Part shown: piece by piece, positions 5,172 to 12,704 of the stretch
How the letters are laid out: each line of letters starts with the position of its first letter
Position numbering within the stretch: position 1 is the first letter of the stretch
From: Thermodesulfovibrio sp.
GTDB taxonomy: Bacteria; Nitrospirota; Thermodesulfovibrionia; Thermodesulfovibrionales; JdFR-85
DNA: 13,060 nt
Direction: 5' to 3'
NCBI GenBank assembly: GCA_027050975.1
Contig: JALUAR010000158.1
Coordinates: 1 to 13,060, forward strand
Notes under the pieces: generated by a model
Told to the model about the DNA's origin: nothing
The model's input: the letters and a program-made list of their open reading frames with translations, nothing else
The model's database searches: none
Made by a program: the position numbers and the translations under genes

Positions 5172-7055
5172 ATGATTGTTAAGATGTCAAAGGTAGAGAT
5201 TGTGGGTCCAAAGGGCCTGCTTGAGGAGGTTCTTTCCTTTATAAGGGAGACAGGAATACTCCAGATAGAGCCTGATACCATCGGGTTTATTGCAAAAGAG
5301 GATGAAGACTATATAAAGAGCTTTCTCCCTGATATGAATGCTGTCAAAGAGAGGGCATTTTTGGAGGATATGAGGAGAAAGATAGACGATTTATTGAATC
5401 TGCTCCCAGAGGTAACCATGAGGGAGAGTTACTTGGAACCATCAAAGATCCTTTACGATCTGACAAAGACACTGGACCTCCATCTTGCCCTGTATAGTGA
5501 ACTCTCTCTCAGAAGAGGTGCCATCAGGGAGGAGCTTGAAGAGCTCCGAGGATATGAACGCTTCTTAAGAGGTATTGAGTCATTAATTCCTGAGGCAACC
5601 GAAATACCGGATGTTGAGTTGATTGGCATAACTATAAGAGATCTGGAAGCAATTGCGCAGCTCAGAATAGAGCTTTCAGATGTTACGAGGGATAGATTCG
5701 AGTTGGTAACAACCTCTTTAGACGATGGAACAGTAGTGGGATTAATATCAGTGACAGAGAAGGATGTGGAGGGCGTGAGAAGAATACTGTCAGATGAGAG
5801 GTTCCCTGAGATGAGATTTCCAGAGACATTTAAGGCCTACCCTTTTCCAGAAAAAATCAGGTATATAAGAGAGAAGACCTCAGGTCTTTCTAATGAGCTG
5901 CAGACAATAGAAGCAGAATTAGAGAGGTTTGCTTGTGGGTGGAGGCCAATATATACGAAAGTCAAAGAATGGATCAATGAAAGGTTCTCTGTATTAAGTG
6001 CAACTGCCTATGTGTTTGAGACAAGGATGTGCTTTATTATTTATGGCTGGATGCCAAAAGAGAAGGTCCCTGAACTCAAGGAGAAACTTGACAGTGAATT
6101 CAGCGGTAGGGTCATCCTGGAGGAAAAAGGTATGGTTGAGGAGGATCTCGAGAGGGTACCAATAATGCTGAGGAATCCTCCATATTTTAAGCCCTTTGAG
6201 TTGTTCACAAGAATATTACCCCTGCCAAGATATACATCCTATGATTCTACTCCCTTTATCGGGATCTTCTTTCCCATCTTCTTCGGCATGATCCTTGGCG
6301 ATGCAGGATATGGCCTCTTCCTCGCCATTATTTCAGTCATTCTCCTCAGAGTGGTCAGGTTAGGCAGGACGGTCAGGGATGCAGTAACAATCCTTCTGAT
6401 ATCATCAGGTTACACCATATTCTTTGGGCTCCTCTATGGAGAATTCTTTGGTGAACTGGGACACAGACTGTTTGGTCTCAAGCCTATCTGCATTGAAAGG
6501 AGAACTGCCGTTATTCCGATGCTCTATTTTACAATCTCTGTGGGTATAATACATATACTGATTGGACTTATACTCGGTTTTGTCTATGCTTTAAAGAGAA
6601 AGACAAAGTCAGAGGCAATCGTTAAATTCCTCAATATAGTTATGATCCTCTTTGTCCTGGCCTTTGTTGCTTCTATCTTTGAGATCTTACCTAAGTTTTT
6701 CACAAAGCCCGTTATTATAGCAATGCTTATCATCATACCTTTTCTGTTCTTTTTAGGTGGCATTCTTGCCCCCCTTGAGTTCCTGAAAAATATAGGCAAC
6801 ATAATATCCTATGTGAGGATAATGGCCATAGGGCTTATGTCTGTACTTCTGGCCTTTACTGCCAACAGACTCGGAGGCCTTACAGGTGACATCATGTTAG
6901 GGATCATAGTGGCAGGACTTCTCCATATCCTTAACATTGTAGTCGGAGTATTCTCACCCACGATACATTCTCTGAGGCTTCATTATGTTGAGTTCTTTGG
7001 TAAATTCATAGAACATGGAGGTAGAAGGTATGAGCCATTAGAGAAGAAGGATTAG
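5172..7055 (+). CDS. atpI: V/A-type ATPase subunit I (a), ion-channel stator
   Basis: A 627-residue protein. Residues 1-345 are cytoplasmic, starting MIVKMSKVEIVGPKG as usual for the family, with coiled-coil segments at about 100-135 and 235-255. From about 360 on it has seven to eight membrane helices. The block FFPIFFGMILGDAGYGL (366-382), YGEFFG (422-427) and the key helix ISYVRIMAIGL (545-555) are family signatures; Arg549 is the conserved arginine that faces the rotor carboxylate and allows ion passage. The end LRLHYVEFFGKF is also standard. Full length. Together with the K ring it forms the ion pathway in the inner membrane; its N-terminal arm is held by the E/H stalks. A second ATG at 5184 is a possible alternative start. 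Confidence 0.95.
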   Translation: MIVKMSKVEIVGPKGLLEEVLSFIRETGILQIEPDTIGFIAKEDEDYIKSFLPDMNAVKERAFLEDMRRKIDDLLNLLPEVTMRESYLEPSKILYDLTKTLDLHLALYSELSLRRGAIREELEELRGYERFLRGIESLIPEATEIPDVELIGITIRDLEAIAQLRIELSDVTRDRFELVTTSLDDGTVVGLISVTEKDVEGVRRILSDERFPEMRFPETFKAYPFPEKIRYIREKTSGLSNELQTIEAELERFACGWRPIYTKVKEWINERFSVLSATAYVFETRMCFIIYGWMPKEKVPELKEKLDSEFSGRVILEEKGMVEEDLERVPIMLRNPPYFKPFELFTRILPLPRYTSYDSTPFIGIFFPIFFGMILGDAGYGLFLAIISVILLRVVRLGRTVRDAVTILLISSGYTIFFGLLYGEFFGELGHRLFGLKPICIERRTAVIPMLYFTISVGIIHILIGLILGFVYALKRKTKSEAIVKFLNIVMILFVLAFVASIFEILPKFFTKPVIIAMLIIIPFLFFLGGILAPLEFLKNIGNIISYVRIMAIGLMSVLLAFTANRLGGLTGDIMLGIIVAGLLHILNIVVGVFSPTIHSLRLHYVEFFGKFIEHGGRRYEPLEKKD

Positions 7056-7092
7056 ATGTAATCGTCCAATTTAAAAACGAAAGGAGAGCCTT

Positions 7093-7311
7093 ATGGAGAA
7101 GGTATTAATTGCCTTTGCAGCTGCCCTTGCAATAGGTCTCAGCGCTATTGCCACAGCATGGGCACAATCAAGGATCGGGGCTGCAGGTGCAGGTACACTT
7201 GCTGAAAAACCCGAACTTAGCGGAACCATAATCATCCTTCTTGCCATACCTGAGACAATGGTCATTTTAGGCTTTGTGATCTCTACAATGATTCTCCTGC
7301 TGCTGGAGTAG
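7093..7311 (+). CDS. atpK: V/A-type ATPase subunit K (c), rotor-ring proteolipid
   Basis: A 72-residue two-helix hairpin: helix 1 about 4-31 (Ala/Gly/Ile rich, with Gln25), a polar loop AEKPE (37-41), and helix 2 about 44-71. The ion-binding carboxylate is Glu54 in the motif IPETMVILG. A single-hairpin 8-kDa c subunit with one carboxylate per hairpin is the archaeal and F-type form, unlike the doubled 16-kDa proteolipid of Enterococcus NtpK. This gives a higher ion-to-ATP ratio and is compatible with ATP synthesis. Ribosome site AAGGAG (7081-7086) supports the ATG. Glu54-Thr55 with Gln25 leaves H+ versus Na+ open. The next gene starts just after the stop, suggesting coupled translation. Confidence 0.93.
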   Translation: MEKVLIAFAAALAIGLSAIATAWAQSRIGAAGAGTLAEKPELSGTIIILLAIPETMVILGFVISTMILLLLE

Positions 7312-7312
7312 A

Positions 7313-7894
7313 GTGGGCTACAGAGAGTTAATAGAGTCCCTGAAGAGAGAAGGAGAGGAGAAGGCCAACTCCATTCTGGATGAGGCACATAAGGAGTGCG
7401 AGTCGATCCAGAGGGATACAGAGGAGAAGATTAGATCTCTTGAGGAAAGGTACAGAAAAAGACTGGAAGAAACCATCAGGAAGCAGAAGGCTGAGATCTT
7501 ACGGCAGGCAAGGCTTCAGGCAGATAAGACCATACTTTTGGCAGAGAGGGAACTTGCTGACAGGGCCTATAATCTATCAAAGAGTTTACTACCACTGCTT
7601 AGAGAAGAAAGCTATGATCTGGTATTTGAAGCACTTGTTAAAGAACTCCCTTCTGAGAAGTGGAGGATAATAAGAGTAAATCCCGGAGACATGAGACTTG
7701 CTGAGGACCACTTCTCAGGCACAGAGGTCCATGGAGACGAGAGTATTTCTGGAGGCGTTGAGGTTGAAACTGAAGATAGAAGGATAAGGATCACAAATAC
7801 ATTTGAGAAGAGGCTCCAGCGGTTATGGGAGGGGATGGTTTCTGATATCCTGAAGGAGATATCCAGAAGTGGAAAGAATAACAGAAAAGGATAG
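7313..7894 (+). CDS. atpE: V/A-type ATPase subunit E (peripheral stalk)
   Basis: A 193-residue protein. Residues 1-105 form a long charged helix, the coiled-coil partner of subunit H; residues about 106-193 form the globular domain that binds the top of subunit B. GGVEVETEDRRIRITNTFEK (147-166) and the following LW are the conserved C-terminal signature of the family. The start is GTG at 7313, one base after the stop of the K gene, with GGAG at 7305-7308. Its end overlaps the next gene by 26 bases. Length fits (usually 185-205). Not related to F-type atpE, the c subunit. Confidence 0.9.
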   Translation: MGYRELIESLKREGEEKANSILDEAHKECESIQRDTEEKIRSLEERYRKRLEETIRKQKAEILRQARLQADKTILLAERELADRAYNLSKSLLPLLREESYDLVFEALVKELPSEKWRIIRVNPGDMRLAEDHFSGTEVHGDESISGGVEVETEDRRIRITNTFEKRLQRLWEGMVSDILKEISRSGKNNRKG

Positions 7895-8822
7895 GGCTGT
7901 CAGATACAGGAAGGACGAAGGATACCCCCCAGAATACATAGTATCAAGGGTTCGTGGAAGGAGGCTACACCTTATCACAGACTGGAGAGGGGTTCTGGAA
8001 AGCCCTGATCCGGTGGAGTACCTTAAAGTGAGCCGTTATGGAGTGATTCTCTCTTCAGGTTCTGACCTGGCGATTCAGGAATATTCTGAAAAGGAGCACC
8101 TCTGGCTTTACTCCCGGATGGATAAGACCCTCAAAAGGATATTTGAACCTGTGATCTCATTCTTTAGACTCGAAACACTCATTGATTCACTGAGATATAG
8201 AGTAAAAGAGAGGGGTGGTCTCATTACTGATGCATTAAGGGCTATTATTAAGGAAATAGATGAAGGAGGTGCTTTCCTGTCTGAAGACATCCAGGATGGC
8301 TACAGGAGAGGGAAAGGCCCTGGCTGGATTGAATATGGTATTAGAAAGGCCTATCTCGAGCATATGATTACAGGGCCTTTACACCGGATAATAAGGGATT
8401 TCTTTGTTTACATTGTGGATATGAGGAATGTGATAACCCTCTCCAAGCTGCTGAGGTGGAGAAGAGAAGGACTGGGTTTATCTGAATTTAACTCCAGCGA
8501 TTTTATAAGAGGTGGTAAGATTCCTGCAAAGCGTCTTTCAGAGGCTCTGAAGAAGGATGATCTCCGCACAGGCATTGAGTCCCTCACTGGTACATGGGTA
8601 TATAGTTGTATTAATGGCCTGAGCACGCCCCATGAAGTGGAAAGGGCCCTTTTATTAAATAGCTTAAAATACATGAGAAGACTCAGCAGAGAACCATCTG
8701 GCATAGGATTGATTTTAGAGTATATGTGGAGGGTTTATGTAGAAGCAGTCAACCTCAGGCTTCTCCTCAGATGGAGACATCTTGGAAGAGCGATTCTGGA
8801 TGGGGAGATAATCAAATTATGA
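7869..8822 (+). CDS. atpC: V/A-type ATPase subunit C (d), rotor-coupling subunit
   Basis: A 317-residue all-helical protein placed exactly where subunit C sits in archaeal operons. It is the funnel-shaped socket that sits on the c ring and receives the D/F shaft. The recognisable blocks are modest: IRDFFVYIVDMRNVITLSKL-type helix with DxxN (about 180-196; family NLxxxLR-like membrane-proximal helix) and the end EAVNLRLLLRWRHLGRAI (292-309), where the family has a conserved NLR-I element. No catalytic residues are expected. GTG 7869 has AAGGAG (7853-7858) 10 bases upstream and lies inside the end of the E gene. Divergent at the N-terminus and slightly shorter than many homologues, so an alternative start cannot be excluded. 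Its stop overlaps the F start by 4 bases. Confidence 0.87.
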   Translation: MERITEKDRAVRYRKDEGYPPEYIVSRVRGRRLHLITDWRGVLESPDPVEYLKVSRYGVILSSGSDLAIQEYSEKEHLWLYSRMDKTLKRIFEPVISFFRLETLIDSLRYRVKERGGLITDALRAIIKEIDEGGAFLSEDIQDGYRRGKGPGWIEYGIRKAYLEHMITGPLHRIIRDFFVYIVDMRNVITLSKLLRWRREGLGLSEFNSSDFIRGGKIPAKRLSEALKKDDLRTGIESLTGTWVYSCINGLSTPHEVERALLLNSLKYMRRLSREPSGIGLILEYMWRVYVEAVNLRLLLRWRHLGRAILDGEIIKL

Positions 8823-9136
8823 GGGTCGTATTTATCACACCAGAAGAGGGAGCTTACGGGTTCAGACTTGCAGGAGTAATGCACAAGAAGGTTGAAGATA
8901 GTGAGCTTGAGGATATCCTCATCAATATGCTTCAGGACCCTGTGAACGGTATTGTGGTTGTGGATGAGAGGTTACTGTCCCATCTGTCCGATGAGAAGCT
9001 CAGAGATATTGAGAGGAGAGGGAAGGCCATACTCAGTATCCTTCCCTCTCCAGAGAGGCCCGTTACAGAGCTTGAAGACTACATGATAAGATACATAAGG
9101 GGGATTCTTGGATATCATGTAAGGGTGGGAAGATGA
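8819..9136 (+). CDS. atpF: V/A-type ATPase subunit F (central stalk)
   Basis: A 105-residue protein starting MRVVFITPEEGAYGFRLAGV. The GFRLAGV element at residues 14-20 is diagnostic of subunit F, a small Rossmann-like protein that binds the D shaft and modulates ATP hydrolysis. GIVVVDERL (45-53) is the conserved second strand and the start of the next helix. I set the start at ATG 8819, which overlaps the stop of subunit C (ATGA). An in-frame extension to 8726 is possible but would lie inside subunit C and add residues the family does not have. Its own stop overlaps the A-subunit ATG by 4 bases. Length matches the family (about 100). Confidence 0.92.
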   Translation: MRVVFITPEEGAYGFRLAGVMHKKVEDSELEDILINMLQDPVNGIVVVDERLLSHLSDEKLRDIERRGKAILSILPSPERPVTELEDYMIRYIRGILGYHVRVGR

Positions 9137-10746
9137 CGGGCTGTATCAGGGGCATATCTGGTTCAACCGTGTGGGTGGAGGGACTTAAAGGGTTAAGACT
9201 ATTCGAGAGGGTCCGGGTTGGAAATGCTGAACTTACAGGGGAGGTTGTACGGCTTGAAGGAGAGAGGGCTGTTGTACAGGTATATGAGGAGACCACCGGG
9301 CTCGGCATTAATGAGCCTGTAAAGGGTACTGGTTCCCCTCTTACTGTAATGTTGGGGCCTGGTATTTTAGGTGCTGTATTTGACGGTCTGCAGAGACCTC
9401 TTGAGCAGCTTCGGGCCGAAATGGGTCCCTTTATATCAGGCACAAAGGAGGTAAGTGCACTTGATTATAAAAGAAGCTGGGAGTTTCATCCTCTCAAGAG
9501 TGAGGGGGATGAACTCAGAGAAGGGGATGCCATCGGTTATGTTGAAGAGGGGGCATTCAGACACCTTATACTTGCAGGAGCATCTGGCATCATCTCATGG
9601 ATAAGAGAGGGAAGTTTCAGTCTCGGTGAACCTCTTGCTCGTCTTGGCAGTGGTGAAGATGTTTATGGTCTTCAGGAATGGCCAGTGAGAAGCCCCAGAC
9701 CGTACAGAAGAAAGCTGAGCCCCTCTGTCCCCATGATAACAGGCCAGAGGGTGATAGATTTTTTCTTTCCTATTCCCAGGGGAGGCACTGCTGTAATTCC
9801 GGGTGGCTTTGGTACCGGGAAGACGATACTTGAGCAGACCATTGCAAAGTTCGCAGATGTGGATATAGTTGTTTATGTAGGATGTGGGGAGAGAGGTAAT
9901 GAGATGGCTGAACTCCTTGAAGAGTTTCAGACCATCAAAGACCCATGGAGAGAAAGGAGGCTTATTGATAGAACGGTCCTTGTTGTTAATACCTCAAATA
10001 TGCCGGTCTCTGCAAGGGAGGCATCTATTTATACAGCGGTCACAATAGGTGAGTACTACAGGGATATGGGATACAATGTTCTCCTCCTTGCTGATAGTGT
10101 ATCCAGGTGGGCAGAGGCCCTGAGAGAGATATCGTCCTCCATGGAGGAGATGCCTGGTGAAGAGGGTTATCCCACATACCTTGCTTCAAGGATATTCGGG
10201 TTTTATGAAAGGGCAGGTATTGTGGAGACATTGAATGGAGATGTCGGTTCTCTCACAATGATACTCTCTGTCTCTCCTCCGGGAGGCGATTTTACAGAGC
10301 CTGTTACACAGGCATCTCTGAGAACAGCCGGAGTATTTCTTATGCTCGATACCTCTCTTGCCCACAGAAGGCACTTTCCTGCTATAAACTGGTCACAGAG
10401 TTACTCCCTCTATCAGAAGGAATTGAAGAAGAATTTTAGTGAAAAAGTTTCATCTGAGTGGGAGGACCTGCATGACAGGTGCAGAGGGCTGCTGCAGAGT
10501 GAGGAAGAGCTTAGGGAGATTGCAGAGATTGTGGGTAAGGAAGGGTTGAGAGATGAGGACAGATTACTGATGGAGGCGGTGGAGAGGATAAGAACGGAGT
10601 TTCTCTGCCAGAACGCATATACAGAGGATGCCTTCTCTTCGCCAGAGAAGACCCTGAAGATCATCAAGGAGATTATAAGGTTCTTCGATGATGCTTCTGA
10701 GCAGATAAGGAAAGGCATATTATATGAAGATATCCTCAAAGCATAA
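9133..10746 (+). CDS. atpA: V/A-type ATPase catalytic subunit A
   Basis: A 537-residue nucleotide-hydrolysing/synthesising subunit. It has an N-terminal beta-barrel (1-70), the A-specific non-homologous insert (about 105-190, with the ending WPVRSPRPYRRKL), a P-loop at 224-231 (GGFGTGKT, Lys230), the catalytic-glutamate motif CGERGNE (Glu253), NTSNMPVSAREASIYT (286-301), DSVSRWAEALREIS (321-334), PGEEGYPTYLASR (341-353) and SPPGGDFTEPVTQ (381-393). The ADP/ATP binding machinery is complete. Two oddities: most family members have GPFGSGKT or GPFGAGKT, so Pro-to-Gly and Ser/Ala-to-Thr changes are seen. The chain also stops at YEDILKA, about 30 residues before the usual C-terminus, and is shorter than the usual 575-600. 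Start codon overlaps the F stop (ATGA). Confidence 0.95.
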   Translation: MTGCIRGISGSTVWVEGLKGLRLFERVRVGNAELTGEVVRLEGERAVVQVYEETTGLGINEPVKGTGSPLTVMLGPGILGAVFDGLQRPLEQLRAEMGPFISGTKEVSALDYKRSWEFHPLKSEGDELREGDAIGYVEEGAFRHLILAGASGIISWIREGSFSLGEPLARLGSGEDVYGLQEWPVRSPRPYRRKLSPSVPMITGQRVIDFFFPIPRGGTAVIPGGFGTGKTILEQTIAKFADVDIVVYVGCGERGNEMAELLEEFQTIKDPWRERRLIDRTVLVVNTSNMPVSAREASIYTAVTIGEYYRDMGYNVLLLADSVSRWAEALREISSSMEEMPGEEGYPTYLASRIFGFYERAGIVETLNGDVGSLTMILSVSPPGGDFTEPVTQASLRTAGVFLMLDTSLAHRRHFPAINWSQSYSLYQKELKKNFSEKVSSEWEDLHDRCRGLLQSEEELREIAEIVGKEGLRDEDRLLMEAVERIRTEFLCQNAYTEDAFSSPEKTLKIIKEIIRFFDDASEQIRKGILYEDILKA

Positions 10747-10770
10747 AGTCCTGGTTAAGAGGGGGAGAAG

Positions 10771-12093
10771 ATGAGACTTGCTGAATACCGCTACAGAACG
10801 ATTACATCCATTGGTGGTCCCCTTGTCTTTCTTGAGAGGGTGCAGAGTGTAAGGATTGGCGAGATGGTAAAGCTGATTACGCCCGATGATAAAGAGATGG
10901 ATGCACAGGTGATAGAGATTAAGGGGGAGACTGTTCTCCTTGAGGTATTTGGGAGCACTCAGGGACTTGATCTTGAGAAGACAGAGGTCATATTTACCGA
11001 TTCTGCCAAGAAGGCACCACTTTCAGAGGCTGTAATCGGAAGGGTCTTTAATGGCTCCTTTAAACCGATAGATGGGTTGCCCATGTTCCTGCCTGAAAAA
11101 TGGGTGCCAATCACGGGAAGACCGATAAATCCTGTTGCAAGGGAAAGACCCTCTGAGTTCATAGAGACAGGGTTCTCTGTGATTGATGGCCTTAACACCC
11201 TCGTAAAGGGTCAGAAGCTTCCCATATTTTCATGTTCAGGTCTTCCATCCAAAGAGGTTGTTGCAGGTATTCTGAAGAATGCAAGGCTGCCTGGTGGAGC
11301 AGGGAGGTTTGTGGTGGTCTTTTCAGCAGTGGGGCTTACATTTTATGAGTATGCCTTCTACATGGAGCTCTTCAATGAGATGATGACCAGTTTTACAGCC
11401 TTTGTTAACATGGCAGATGAACCAACAATGGAGAGGCTACTCACACCACGCTTTGCCATAACAGTGGCAGAGTACCTTGCCTTTGAGAAGGGGATGGATG
11501 TCCTTGTGATAATAACGGATATGACAAACTATTGTGATGCCCTGAGGGAAGTCTCCACAGCAAGGGAAGAGCTCCCTGGCAGAAGGGGTTATCCAGCATA
11601 TATGTATTCAGATCTTGCATCCCTGTATGAACGAGCCGGCAGAATAAAGGGAGTGGAGGGCTCCATAACGATGCTCCCTGTGGTTACAATGCCAGAGGAC
11701 GATATCACCCATCCCGTGCCTGACCTTACAGGATATATAACAGAGGGGCAGATAGTCCTGAGCAGGGAGCTCCATCAGAAGGGCATCTTCCCACCTGTTG
11801 ATGTACTTCCAAGCCTCTCAAGACTCATGCAGAGGGGCATAGGTGAAGGGCTTACAAGAGAGGATCACAGAAGGGTGTCAAACCTTCTCTACTCCAATTA
11901 TGCAAAAGGAAGGGATCTCAGAAGGCTTGAAGCGATTGTCGGCTCTGAAGGATTGAGTGAGCAGGACAGGAAGATTCTTGCCTTTACTGATACCTTTGAG
12001 AAGGAATTCGTAAATCAGGGTATCCAACGGAGGGGCGTTATAGAGACCCTTGAACTTGGCTGGGATATATTGAGAAGGGTTTCTCTTGTATGA
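10771..12093 (+). CDS. atpB: V/A-type ATPase regulatory/non-catalytic subunit B
   Basis: A 440-residue B subunit that alternates with A in the hexameric head. The P-loop position carries the degenerate family sequence SCSGLPSKE (154-162) instead of a Walker A. TDMTNYCDALREVS (249-262), PGRRGYPAYMYSDLASLYER (269-288), MPEDDITHPVPDLTGYITEG (307-326), and LPSLSRLM (346-353) are near-perfect family blocks. Arg351 in the last one corresponds by position to the arginine finger that reaches into the catalytic site of subunit A. The ATG has a strong GGGGGAG site (10761-10767) and follows subunit A after 24 bases, the longest gap among the last four genes. Length a little below the usual 455-465. Confidence 0.96.
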   Translation: MRLAEYRYRTITSIGGPLVFLERVQSVRIGEMVKLITPDDKEMDAQVIEIKGETVLLEVFGSTQGLDLEKTEVIFTDSAKKAPLSEAVIGRVFNGSFKPIDGLPMFLPEKWVPITGRPINPVARERPSEFIETGFSVIDGLNTLVKGQKLPIFSCSGLPSKEVVAGILKNARLPGGAGRFVVVFSAVGLTFYEYAFYMELFNEMMTSFTAFVNMADEPTMERLLTPRFAITVAEYLAFEKGMDVLVIITDMTNYCDALREVSTAREELPGRRGYPAYMYSDLASLYERAGRIKGVEGSITMLPVVTMPEDDITHPVPDLTGYITEGQIVLSRELHQKGIFPPVDVLPSLSRLMQRGIGEGLTREDHRRVSNLLYSNYAKGRDLRRLEAIVGSEGLSEQDRKILAFTDTFEKEFVNQGIQRRGVIETLELGWDILRRVSLV

Positions 12094-12704
12094 TACATCC
12101 CACAAGGATAAATCTTCTCAACCTGAGAGAGAAGGCCCAGGCCCTGTCAGGTAGCATCAGTATCCTCAGGGCCAAAAGGCTGGCACTGATCAGGGAGTTT
12201 ATCAAGATAACCCGTCCATTATTGAAGAGTCGTGAAGACATGAGAACCCTTTATGGTAAGGCTCTCCAGGAACTTATGATTGCCTCTGGATATGAGGGGG
12301 ACACCACCATGGAGTCAATAACAGTCTCCACTGAAAGGAACCTCGATATAGAGGTGATAGAGAAGAGTATCTGGGGGCTGAGGTACAAGGAGGTCCTCTT
12401 TGAATCTCCTGTAAGAAGCCTGGACGAGAGGGGGTATGATTTCTCCTCTACCACTGCGCATCTTGAAGAGGCCATCTATCTCTTTGAAAGGCTGGTCGAG
12501 TCTGTCCTTGAACTTGTTGCCTATGAGAATAAGATAAAGAGGATAGGTGATGAGATCATCAGAACCACAAGGAAGATAAGGGTCCTTGAAGAGAGGGTTC
12601 TACCTGACATCAGGAGAAAGATAAAGTTCATCCTCCAGTACATTGGTGAAAGAGAGAGGGAGGAGTATTTCAGACTCAAGAGGTTTAAGAAGATGCGCCA
12701 GTGA
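12090..12704 (+). CDS. atpD: V/A-type ATPase subunit D (central rotor shaft)
   Basis: A 204-residue protein with two long helices that form the rotating shaft inside A3B3, and a middle hairpin. The opening HPTRINLLNLREKAQAL (3-19) is the standard N-terminal helix, and the C-terminal helix with TTRKIRVLEERVLPDIRRKI (159-178) and EREREEYFRLKRFKKM (187-202) is equally typical. The ATG overlaps the B stop (ATGA), so translation is probably coupled. Last gene of the operon; no clear hairpin terminator follows. Confidence 0.95.
   Translation: MIHPTRINLLNLREKAQALSGSISILRAKRLALIREFIKITRPLLKSREDMRTLYGKALQELMIASGYEGDTTMESITVSTERNLDIEVIEKSIWGLRYKEVLFESPVRSLDERGYDFSSTTAHLEEAIYLFERLVESVLELVAYENKIKRIGDEIIRTTRKIRVLEERVLPDIRRKIKFILQYIGEREREEYFRLKRFKKMRQ

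Noticed and set aside
8726..8818. Longer N-terminus for subunit F
   Set aside because: It would lie wholly within subunit C and add 31 residues foreign to the family; ATG 8819 gives the canonical start and an ATGA overlap.
4853..12704. F-type ATP synthase operon
   Set aside because: Subunits A (with the non-homologous insert), B with SCSGLP, I, D and F are V/A-type; no delta, gamma or epsilon F-type genes occur.
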